6,947 bases of DNA, from assembly GCA_900553475.1 (NCBI GenBank), contig USEF01000083.1, forward strand, positions 1-6,947, in the 5' to 3' direction. Source of the stretch: an uncultured Collinsella sp. (GTDB lineage: Bacteria > Actinomycetota > Coriobacteriia > Coriobacteriales > Coriobacteriaceae). The notes under the pieces were generated by a model. The model ran no database searches. It was not told where the DNA came from and saw only the letters and a program-made list of their open reading frames with translations. Shown piece after piece: positions 1 through 5,500 of this stretch (its first letter is position 1; each line of letters opens with the position of its first letter). The translations under genes were made by a program, and so were the position numbers.

Positions 1-110
1 GTCTCAGGAGCCGAGGCTTGCGCGGGCGCCGCGACCTGGTCCAACGCAACCGGTGCAGCGGGAGCGGCTTGCGTCGTCGTTATTTCGTTTTCTTGCTGTT
101 GATCAGACAC
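1..110 (-). CDS. N-terminus of an Ala/Pro/Gln-rich protein, possibly transcription terminator Rho (partial)
   Basis: An open frame starts at a GTG (108-110, minus) and runs off the left edge after 36 codons. The protein begins MSDQQQENEITTTQAAPAAP and stays rich in Ala, Pro and Gln, with no fold visible. An in-frame TGA lies four codons upstream of the GTG and no ATG occurs in the visible frame, so GTG is the only reasonable start. The ribosome binding site is weak (an AAAGAAAG stretch about 13 nt upstream). Low-complexity N-termini of this sort precede the RNA-binding domain of actinobacterial Rho, and in several actinobacteria rho lies downstream of argS on the same strand, as this gene does. 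Rho is therefore a guess from context and composition, not from a recognised domain. That a gene starts here is likelier than its identity. Confidence 0.45.
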   Translation of the reverse strand, partial: MSDQQQENEITTTQAAPAAPVALDQVAAPAQASAPE

Positions 111-253
111 AGTGTTTGCTCAACTTTCTTTTCAAGCCCTGTGATCACATGCTCCCTGCATAAACCTTCAGGGCGGCTAAACAGTCTAGTTCCGTTCAAA
201 ACGACGGACATCATTGATCTGTATCGAGATGATTGCGTCCTATACGCAGCGTT

Positions 254-281
254 AGTGTAACACAACCGCCGCCACCTGCAA
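254..281 (-). promoter_or_regulatory. Candidate promoter for the left-edge minus-strand gene
   Basis: On the minus strand, TTGCAG (276-281) is followed after 16 bp by TACACT (254-259), which carries a TG one base upstream and so forms an extended -10 (TGTTACACT). The -35 matches only the TTG of consensus. Transcription would start near 247 and leave a leader of about 137 nt before the GTG at 110. Assigned by motif matching alone. Confidence 0.35.
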
Positions 282-365
282 CTTAGTCATTGGGAACGCT
301 CTTAAACGACTAGTCAAAAGGGGCACTCTTTGGTTTAACACCCACAAATCTGACTGCCTCCGCCA

Positions 366-516
366 AAACTATGGCGGTTTACTACGATGAATCGCTCAAC
401 CGCGACCACTCCGAAACTTGTTGAACTAAAACCGCAGGTAGATGCCCTGCACTTTTTTGCGAAAAGCTGGCGTGGTTGGAATTTCTCATATTCATCGTAG
501 TAAACCGGCATAGTTT
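366..516. repeat. 151-bp noncoding element bounded by 26-bp inverted repeats
   Basis: The left arm 366-391 and right arm 491-516 are reverse complements at 25 of 26 positions; the only mismatch is base 374. Both arms carry the core GGTTTACTACGATGAA on one strand or the other. Inside, CAACCGCG (397-404) can pair with CGTGGTTG (471-478) with one G-U pair, and GCAGG (434-438) with CCTGC (446-450) around a 7-nt loop, so the whole segment can fold as a nested, imperfect hairpin. There is no coding capacity and no obvious target-site duplication. It could be a miniature transposable element, an intergenic palindromic repeat family, or a structured RNA. The sequence supports the structure but does not choose between these. 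Confidence 0.7.
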
Positions 517-560
517 CGTATTTCCAGCAGTTCCAAATTCGTCAATACGTCGGCGTTTGC

Positions 561-593
561 AAAAAGCCCGACCTCCGCATGGAGATCGGGCTT
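561..593 (-). terminator. Intrinsic terminator of argS
   Basis: AAGCCCGA (564-571) pairs with TCGGGCTT (586-593). After one mismatch the stem continues as CTCC (573-576) with GGAG (581-584) around a 4-nt GCAT loop. On the minus strand the stem runs into five T residues (complement of 561-565). It sits 47 bp past the argS stop, the right place and orientation to end that transcript. Confidence 0.88.
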
Positions 594-639
594 ATAGGGC
601 TCAGCAAAGCCGAACCTACACGGTTAAATGACCCGCAGC

Positions 640-2493
640 TTACATCTGCTCGGGAGCGGAGACACCAACAAGGGTGAGCACCAGGGCGAGCGTCACGCGG
701 ACGGCATCGCAAGCGGCCAGACGGGCACGCGAAAGCTCGGGGTCGACGGGACGGCCCTCGCTCGGCAGCACCTGACAGGCAGCGTAGAAGCTGTGGAAGT
801 CGCCGGCGAGTTCCTCAGCAAAGTGCGTCAGACGGAACGGGGCGCGGTCGCGAGCGCAGCTGGCGATGAGGTCGGTGAGCTCGTTGAGCTTGCGCGAAAG
901 GGCGAGCTCGGTCGGGTCGGTCAGCAGCGAGTAATCGACGTTCTCACCGATGGCCTTGGCGGCGACGGCCTTCATGCCCATCTCGTCAGCCTGCTCGGGC
1001 GTAACGTCAGCGGCACGGCGCAGGATGGAGCACACGCGGGCGTGAGCGTACTGCACGTAGTACACCGGGTTGGAGTTGTCGCGCTTCTTGACGGCCTCAA
1101 TATCGAAGTCGACCATCTGGTTGGAGCTCTTGGAGATGAGGGTGTAACGGGCAGCGTCGGAGCCGACCTCGTCGACGAGCTCCTGCAGGGTCACCATGGT
1201 GCCCTTACGCTTGGACATACGGACGGGCTTGCCGTTGCGCAGCAGGTTGACGAGCTGGCCCAGCAGAACCTCAAACTTGCCGGGGTAACCCAAGGCATCG
1301 CAGACGCAGCGGACGCGCTCGATGTAGCCGTGGTGGTCGGCGCCCCAGATGTCGATGACGTGGTCGACGCGCTGGAACTTATCCCAGTGATAGGCAACGT
1401 CGGAGGCGAAGTAGGTGTACTCGCCGTCGGACTTGATCAGAACGCGGTCCTTGTCATCGCCCAGGTCGGTGGAGCGGAACCACAGGGCGCCGTCCTTGGT
1501 GTAGAGATAGCCCATCTTGTCGAGCTTCTCAAAAGCGCGGTCGACGGCGGAGGTGCCGGCGGTCTCGCCCTCGGTGTCCTTCACATACAGCGAGCGCTCG
1601 GAGAACCAACGATCGAAGTCGCAGTTAACGGCATGGCAAAGGTCGCGCATGTTGTCGACCATCTTTACATAGCCGCGCTCGCGGAAGCTCTCCATGCGCT
1701 CCTGCGGATCGGCGTTGACCCACTTATCGCCGTCGGTGCGCCAGAACTCGGCGGCCTCGTCGATGATGTAGTCGCCGCCGTAGGAGTCCTTGCCCAGGGT
1801 CTCGGCAAAGTTGTCCTGATACGGATGGGTCTCGGGATGCTCGTCGTTCTCGTCGGCAACAAAGGCGTCGCGGTCGGCGATCAGCAGCTTGTGAGCCTCG
1901 TCGATATCCACGCCCTGCTTGGCGATGATGTCGGCAAGCTGCATATAGCGCGTGCTGATGGAGTTGCCGAAGGTGTTCATCTGAGAGCCGTGGTCGTTGA
2001 TGTAGAACTCACGCTGGATGTCGTAACCGGCGTGATCCATAACGCGGCAGAGCGAGTCGCCCAGCGCGGCCCAGCGGCCGTGGCCGATGTGCATGGGGCC
2101 GACGGGGTTGGCGGAAACGAACTCGACCTGGGTCTTCAGGCCACCACCGACGTTGGACTTAGCGAAGTCCATACCCTTCTCGCGAGCCTCGCCAAAGATG
2201 GCATTCTTGACGGCAACGGAGAGGTAGAAGTTGATGAAGCCGGGGCCTGCGATCTCGACCTTCTCGATCGCGGGGTCCTCGGGCATATGGGCAACGATGG
2301 CCTCGGCGATCTTGCGCGGGGCGCAGTGGGCCAGCTTGGCGGACTTCAGGGCCATGGTAGAGGTCCACTCGCCATGAGAAGTGTCAGCCGGTCGCTCGAT
2401 AGCGCAATCGTCAAGTTCAAATGCGGAAAGGTCGCCGGCCTCCTGGGCCGCAGCAAGCGCAGCGCGTACCAGCTCTTCAATCTTCTCGGGCAT
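640..2493 (-). CDS. argS: Arginyl-tRNA synthetase
   Basis: This cytoplasmic class I synthetase uses ATP to charge tRNA-Arg with arginine. The 617-residue protein shows the family layout: an N-terminal additional domain (about 1-95) ending in the hallmark IAGPGFINFYL (81-91), the Rossmann catalytic core with the HIGH motif at 135-138 (ANPVGPMHIGHGRW), a GADHHGYIERV motif (384-394), and MSKRKG (426-431) as the KMSKS loop. The C-terminal anticodon-binding helical domain begins near NPVYYVQYAHAR (475-486) and ends in GVSAPEQM. The chosen start, the ATG at 2491-2493, has a perfect AAGGAGG (2498-2504) four bases upstream. The frame stays open for 30 more codons to an ATG at 2583, but that extension lacks a ribosome binding site and family resemblance. 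The gene is monocistronic in this view, ending in a strong terminator. Identification is secure. Confidence 0.98.
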   Translation of the reverse strand: MPEKIEELVRAALAAAQEAGDLSAFELDDCAIERPADTSHGEWTSTMALKSAKLAHCAPRKIAEAIVAHMPEDPAIEKVEIAGPGFINFYLSVAVKNAIFGEAREKGMDFAKSNVGGGLKTQVEFVSANPVGPMHIGHGRWAALGDSLCRVMDHAGYDIQREFYINDHGSQMNTFGNSISTRYMQLADIIAKQGVDIDEAHKLLIADRDAFVADENDEHPETHPYQDNFAETLGKDSYGGDYIIDEAAEFWRTDGDKWVNADPQERMESFRERGYVKMVDNMRDLCHAVNCDFDRWFSERSLYVKDTEGETAGTSAVDRAFEKLDKMGYLYTKDGALWFRSTDLGDDKDRVLIKSDGEYTYFASDVAYHWDKFQRVDHVIDIWGADHHGYIERVRCVCDALGYPGKFEVLLGQLVNLLRNGKPVRMSKRKGTMVTLQELVDEVGSDAARYTLISKSSNQMVDFDIEAVKKRDNSNPVYYVQYAHARVCSILRRAADVTPEQADEMGMKAVAAKAIGENVDYSLLTDPTELALSRKLNELTDLIASCARDRAPFRLTHFAEELAGDFHSFYAACQVLPSEGRPVDPELSRARLAACDAVRVTLALVLTLVGVSAPEQM

Positions 2494-2552
2494 AGATCCT
2501 CCTTGTGTTAAAGCCCCCGAGCTCTTGGTCACTCGTAGGGCAAAAGCCAGAG

Positions 2553-2561
2553 TTTGTAGCA
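2553..2561 (-). promoter_or_regulatory. Possible extended -10 for argS
   Basis: The minus strand reads TGCTACAAA here: a TG, one base, then TACAAA (4 of 6 to TATAAT). No acceptable -35 lies 16-18 bp upstream, so the call depends on the extended -10 alone. It would give a leader of about 50 nt containing the AAGGAGG site. Weak evidence. Confidence 0.22.
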
Positions 2562-2763
2562 CTCTATCACAAGCGACGGGCACTGTCGCAGGGTAAAGCT
2601 AATAGATATTGCATATGCACAAAAATGACTACAGCTTGTATGGAGTCGCTCAAAGATGCCGGTCTGCCTGCAGATTATGCAGGCGTTGAAAATGCATAAA
2701 GGTGTGAATGAGCTGCGTCTGTTATCGAATACTCTTACCTATCAGAGTTGTGTGCTTTTCCTG

Positions 2764-2806
2764 TATAAAGTACGGGTTTGCGCACGTCAGCGTGTTATTC
2801 TAGACA
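2764..2806 (+). promoter_or_regulatory. Candidate promoter region of the carD-like gene
   Basis: Two alternatives exist. TATAAA at 2764-2769 is the best -10 hexamer (5 of 6) but has no -35 at normal spacing. TTGCGC (2778-2783), 17 bp and TAGACA (2801-2806) have ideal spacing but only 3 of 6 matches each. A dyad, ATACG (2806-2810) with CGTAT (2817-2821), overlaps the likely start site of the second option and could be an operator or a small 5' hairpin. Confidence 0.28.
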
Positions 2807-2835
2807 TACGTAAATTCGTATAAGTTGGAGGTAGC

Positions 2836-3321
2836 ATGTTCTCAATCGGTCAACACGTCATTCATCCGGGCCAGGGAGTCTGCACCGTCGTCGGTTTTAG
2901 GGACGACACACCGCAGCCCATGCTGCTGCTCGAGACCAAGCAGGGACATGCGCAGACGATCCTCATGTACCCCGTGGCGCAGGCCGACCGTCTGCACGCC
3001 GCCATCTCTCAGCAAGATGCCGAGCACCTGCTGAGCCACTATAACGAGCTGGAGTGCGACACCTTTACCGAGCGCAACAGCTCGCTTGAGGAGACACACT
3101 TTAAGCAGCAGCTCAAGCTGGGTGCGCCCGAGACGGTCCGCGTGGCAAAGACCATGATGCACCGCATTCGCCAGGCCGAGGAAGCTGATAAAAAACCCAG
3201 CTCCTACTACATGCGCGTACTCAAGGAGGCCAAACGCCGCTCCATCGAGGAGTTCGCCGTGGCCCTTGGTGTCACCGAGGAGGCCGCCGAAGCCCGCCTA
3301 GCCCAAGCCGCCCTCAACTAA
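2836..3321 (+). CDS. CarD/CdnL-family RNA polymerase-binding transcription regulator
   Basis: The 161-residue length matches mycobacterial CarD. The N-terminal half (about 1-55: MFSIGQHVIHPGQGVCTVVG...) has the short beta-rich, Tudor-like CarD/TRCF fold that binds the RNA polymerase beta subunit. The C-terminal half (about 83-160) is helical and charged, as expected for the DNA-facing domain. CarD proteins stabilise the open promoter complex and adjust rRNA and housekeeping transcription. The protein has no tryptophan at all; the residue that wedges into the -10 minor groove in Mycobacterium and Thermus CarD aligns by eye near E85. The ATG is supported by GGAGGT (2827-2832) three bases upstream. 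The gene ends 13 bp before a strong hairpin terminator, so it is probably transcribed alone. Family is confident; the exact role is less so, because genomes of this group may carry several paralogs. Confidence 0.9.
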   Translation: MFSIGQHVIHPGQGVCTVVGFRDDTPQPMLLLETKQGHAQTILMYPVAQADRLHAAISQQDAEHLLSHYNELECDTFTERNSSLEETHFKQQLKLGAPETVRVAKTMMHRIRQAEEADKKPSSYYMRVLKEAKRRSIEEFAVALGVTEEAAEARLAQAALN

Positions 3322-3334
3322 CCCATCCGCGCCA

Positions 3335-3375
3335 AAAACCACCACAAAGGGAACAGGCACCTTTGTGGTGGTTTT
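3335..3375 (+). terminator. Intrinsic terminator of the carD-like gene, copy 1 of a repeated hairpin
   Basis: A perfect 16-bp stem, AAAACCACCACAAAGG (3335-3350) with its complement at 3360-3375, surrounds a 9-nt loop, GAACAGGCA. The 3' arm ends in four T residues, followed by CTTGTTCT. It lies 13 bp past the CarD stop. The 37-bp core (3337-3373) recurs at 4049-4085 with one difference, and that difference is in the loop. Loop conservation suggests copies of one repeat family and not two independently evolved terminators. Confidence 0.88.
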
Positions 3376-3429
3376 CTTGTTCTAGTAGTATTCATTCTTA
3401 TCGATACCCACGAGCACAAGGAGTCTCTT

Positions 3430-4029
3430 ATGGCAGAGCCGCTTACCGCCGGAATCACCCGCGACCGCGCGTTCGAACTGCTCAATGAGCACAACAAGGA
3501 CCCGTTCCATATCACCCATGGCGAGACGGTCGAGGGCACTATGCGCTACTTTGCGCGCGAGTTCGACCCCGAGAACGAGGAGTTTTGGGGCATCGTCGGT
3601 CTGCTGCACGACCTGGATTGGGAGGAGCATGAGGACGACCCCATGAACCACACCATCTATGCTGCCGAGATTCTTGAGGGTGAAGGTGCGTCTCCCGAGC
3701 TCATTCGCGCCATCCAGACGCACACGTCCGACTTCAACACCTCGCTGCCCAAGCCCGAGCTGCAGATGGAAAAGATCCTGTTTGCCTGCGATGAGCTCAC
3801 CGGCCTGATCGGCGCCGCCGTCATCATGCGCCCGAGCAAGAGCGTTATGGACTTTACGACCAAGTCGCTCAAGAAGAAGTTCAAGGACAAGCGCTTTGCC
3901 GCCGGCTGCTCGCGCGACGTGATTTCGCAGGGCGCCGAGATGCTCGGCTGGGAGCTCCCCGAACTCTTTGACCGCACCATCGCGGCCATGCAGTCCTTCG
4001 CGCCCGACCGCGATACCTTCCAGGCCTAA
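3430..4029 (+). CDS. HD-domain (predicted metal-dependent phosphohydrolase) protein
   Basis: This 199-residue cytoplasmic protein has an HD-superfamily pattern: H30 in the first helix (HITHGETVEGTMRYFAREF), the HD pair H60-D61 (GLLHDLDWEEH), H74 and H98 as further candidate ligands, and D121 (ACDELTGLI) as the distal aspartate. Together these would hold one or two metal ions for phosphomonoester or nucleotide hydrolysis. There is no synthetase, GAF or PAS partner domain, no HDIG/HD-GYP signature, no signal peptide and no membrane segment. The substrate cannot be read from the sequence. AAGGAG (3418-3423) supports the ATG six bases later. The 54 bp between the CarD terminator and this gene contain only a poor promoter candidate (TTGTTC 3377-3382, 16 bp, TATCGA 3399-3404), so some read-through from carD is possible. 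Two near-identical hairpin repeats flank the gene. Confidence 0.85.
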   Translation: MAEPLTAGITRDRAFELLNEHNKDPFHITHGETVEGTMRYFAREFDPENEEFWGIVGLLHDLDWEEHEDDPMNHTIYAAEILEGEGASPELIRAIQTHTSDFNTSLPKPELQMEKILFACDELTGLIGAAVIMRPSKSVMDFTTKSLKKKFKDKRFAAGCSRDVISQGAEMLGWELPELFDRTIAAMQSFAPDRDTFQA

Positions 4030-4048
4030 CCTGCCGCTTCACCTAAAT

Positions 4049-4085
4049 AACCACCACAAAGGGGACAGGCACCTTTGTGGTGGTT
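4049..4085. terminator. Shared terminator between the HD gene and proA, copy 2 of the repeated hairpin
   Basis: AACCACCACAAAGG (4049-4062) pairs perfectly with 4072-4085 around the 9-nt loop GGACAGGCA. On the plus strand it continues into T residues (4084-4088) and ends the HD gene, whose stop is 19 bp upstream. On the minus strand it starts 16 bp past the proA stop and is followed by TTATTTAGG, a poorer T-tract, so termination of proA is possible but probably weaker. It differs from copy 1 only at 4064 (G for A). Confidence 0.85.
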
Positions 4086-4101
4086 TTTCTTTGCGCGGGC
4101 G

Positions 4102-5388
4102 TTAGGGGCGGACCTGACCGGTGCCTCGGAGCCTGTATTTGTAGGTGGTGAGGGCCTCGGCGGCGAAGGGGCCGCGGGCGTGGAGCTTTTGGGTCGAGAT
4201 GCCGATCTCGGCGCCCAGGCCAAACTCGCCGCCGTCGGTGAAGCGCGTGCTGGCGTTGGCGTACACGGCCGAGGCATCGACCGCATCCAGGAAGCGCTCG
4301 CAAGCATCCGTGTCCTCGGCAACGATGGCCTCGGAGTGCATCGTGCCGTAGCGGTTGATGTGTGCGATGGCCTCGTCCTCGTTTGCCACGACCTTCACGC
4401 TCATCTCGAGCGCCAGGTACTCGCGACCCCAGTCCTCCTCAGTCGCGGCGACGTAGTCATCACCCTCGGCAAGCCCGGCATCGGCGCATGCGGCGCAGGT
4501 TGCCTCGTCGCCGTGAATGAGCACGCCGTGGTCATGCAGCACGGCCACGACTGCGGGCAAAAACGCATCGGCCACAGCACGGTCGACCAGCAGCGACTCG
4601 GCGGCATTGCACACGCCTACGCGCTGGGTCTTGGCATTAACGATAATGTTGAGCGCCTTATCAAAGTCGGCGGATTCATGCACGTAGATGTGGCAGTTGC
4701 CCGTGCCCGTCTCGATCACCGGCACAAGCGACTCGCGCACGCAGCGCTGGATCAGGCCTGCACCGCCGCGCGGAATGAGTACGTCGACAATACCGCGGAG
4801 CTTCATGAGCTCGCCAGTGGCCTCGCGGTCGGTGGACTCGATCATCGACACGGCCTCGCGCGGGAAGCCCTTGGCCTCGAGCGCATCGGCCAGCAGCTCG
4901 GCGATCATGGCACACGAGTGATAGGCCAGCGAGCCGCCGCGCAGAATGCAGGCGTTGCCGGTGCGGATGCAGATGCCCGCGGCGTCGGCCGTCACGTTGG
5001 GGCGCGCCTCGTAGACCATAGCGACCAGGCCCAGCGGCACACTCACACGGGTCAGGTCCACGCCGCTTGCAAGCACGCGGTGGTCGAGCACGCGGCCCAC
5101 GGGATCGGGCAGCTCGGCGAGCTTTTCCAGGCCGGCGGCCATGCCCTCGACGCGCTCGGGCGTCAGCAGCAGGCGATCGAGCAGTCCGGCCGAGGTGCCC
5201 GCATCGCGTGCGGCGGACATATCGAGCTCGTTAGCGGCGACGATGGAGTCGACACCGTTGCGCAGCGCTGCGGCCATGGCGCGCACGGCCTCCTGGCGCC
5301 GCTCATCGCTCGCTGTGGCAAGCGAGGCCGACGCTGCCTTGGCGGCAACGGCAAGATCGTGGACATACGTGGCTATATCGACCGACAT
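4102..5388 (-). CDS. proA: Gamma-glutamyl phosphate reductase (glutamate-5-semialdehyde dehydrogenase)
   Basis: ProA reduces gamma-glutamyl phosphate with NADPH to glutamate-5-semialdehyde, the second step of proline synthesis from glutamate. The 428 residues span a full-length aldehyde dehydrogenase-fold enzyme. The nucleotide-binding half includes PLGLVAMVYEARPNVTADAAG (118-138) and TGNACILRGG (143-152). The catalytic cysteine is C260 in KTQRVGVCNAAES, and the family tail ARGPFAAEALTTYKYRLRGTGQ (404-425) is intact. The ATG at 5386-5388 is preceded by AGGAG 12 bases upstream and AAAGGG six bases upstream. proA is usually next to proB (glutamate 5-kinase), but here the downstream neighbour is convergent and the upstream one divergent, so proA stands alone. 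No clear promoter was found in the 112-bp upstream gap. Identification is secure. Confidence 0.97.
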   Translation of the reverse strand: MSVDIATYVHDLAVAAKAASASLATASDERRQEAVRAMAAALRNGVDSIVAANELDMSAARDAGTSAGLLDRLLLTPERVEGMAAGLEKLAELPDPVGRVLDHRVLASGVDLTRVSVPLGLVAMVYEARPNVTADAAGICIRTGNACILRGGSLAYHSCAMIAELLADALEAKGFPREAVSMIESTDREATGELMKLRGIVDVLIPRGGAGLIQRCVRESLVPVIETGTGNCHIYVHESADFDKALNIIVNAKTQRVGVCNAAESLLVDRAVADAFLPAVVAVLHDHGVLIHGDEATCAACADAGLAEGDDYVAATEEDWGREYLALEMSVKVVANEDEAIAHINRYGTMHSEAIVAEDTDACERFLDAVDASAVYANASTRFTDGGEFGLGAEIGISTQKLHARGPFAAEALTTYKYRLRGTGQVRP

Positions 5389-5431
5389 AGGCGGCCCTTT
5401 CTCCTAGAAGTTTGCAACCATGGTAGCCGAT

Positions 5432-5462
5432 TTGCGCATGGCCTCGCCCGCGGCGGTAGAAT
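5432..5462 (+). promoter_or_regulatory. Candidate promoter of the prolyl aminopeptidase-like gene
   Basis: TTGCGC (5432-5437) and TAGAAT (5457-5462, 5 of 6 to consensus) are separated by 19 bp, slightly long. Transcription would begin near 5469, leaving a leader of about 30 nt. The good -10 and sensible position support it; the -35 and spacing do not. Confidence 0.3.
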
Positions 5463-5500
5463 TGGTCAGCCCGAAACACCGCAACGAACGGAAGACTCAC

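Larger units (their letters stand above)
111..639. other. Noncoding region between argS and the left-edge gene
   Basis: This 529-nt stretch is visibly more AT-rich than the flanking genes and has no convincing coding frame on either strand. It holds, in minus-strand order, the argS terminator (561-593), an inverted-repeat element (366-516), a candidate promoter (254-281) and a leader of about 137 nt for the left-edge gene. The leader contains a perfect 10-bp palindrome, TGTGATCACA, at 140-149, about 30 bp ahead of the GTG start. No tRNA or known riboswitch core was recognised. Confidence 0.7.
2494..2835. other. Divergent intergenic region between argS and the carD-like gene
   Basis: These 342 bp should hold the promoters of both flanking genes. 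I found no T-box core (no AGGGTGG / ACCGCG signature on the argS side) and no other riboswitch. A perfect 6-bp hairpin, GCCTGC (2666-2671) with GCAGGC (2679-2684) around AGATTAT, has no T-tract on either side and so is not a terminator. It lies within a 24-codon plus-strand frame (2625-2699) that reads plausibly as protein but has no ribosome binding site. Confidence 0.6.

Noticed and set aside
140..149. TGTGATCACA as a CRP/FNR-type site
   Set aside because: The half-sites match TGTGA/TCACA, but CRP-type sites need a 6-bp spacer, which is absent. It is kept only as an unexplained palindrome.
430..457. GCAGG/CCTGC hairpin followed by six T residues as a plus-strand terminator
   Set aside because: The stem is only 5 bp and there is no plus-strand gene upstream to terminate. 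It is better read as the inner hairpin of the inverted-repeat element.
628..2511. A 627-codon open frame on the plus strand, antisense to argS
   Set aside because: It is a GC-bias shadow of argS: composition is dominated by Val, Gly, Ala, Leu and His with no domain, and argS itself has every catalytic motif. No ribosome binding site supports it.
2494..2583. 30-residue N-terminal extension of ArgS
   Set aside because: The AAGGAGG directly ahead of the internal ATG at 2493 decides the start, and the extension has no family-like sequence.
2494..2640. T-box riboswitch in the argS leader
   Set aside because: Aminoacyl-tRNA synthetase genes often have one, but no T-box core sequence or terminator/antiterminator pair is present on the minus strand before argS.
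4026..4322. Minus-strand frame ending near a CPLCGG motif that resembles a zinc knuckle
   Set aside because: The motif is simply the translation of the hairpin repeat at 4049-4085, and the rest overlaps proA out of frame.
5420..5500. 27-residue N-terminal extension of the prolyl aminopeptidase-like protein
   Set aside because: The upstream ATG lacks a ribosome binding site, the extra residues do not resemble the family, and the segment covers the likely promoter. The ATG at 5501 has GGAAG at proper spacing.
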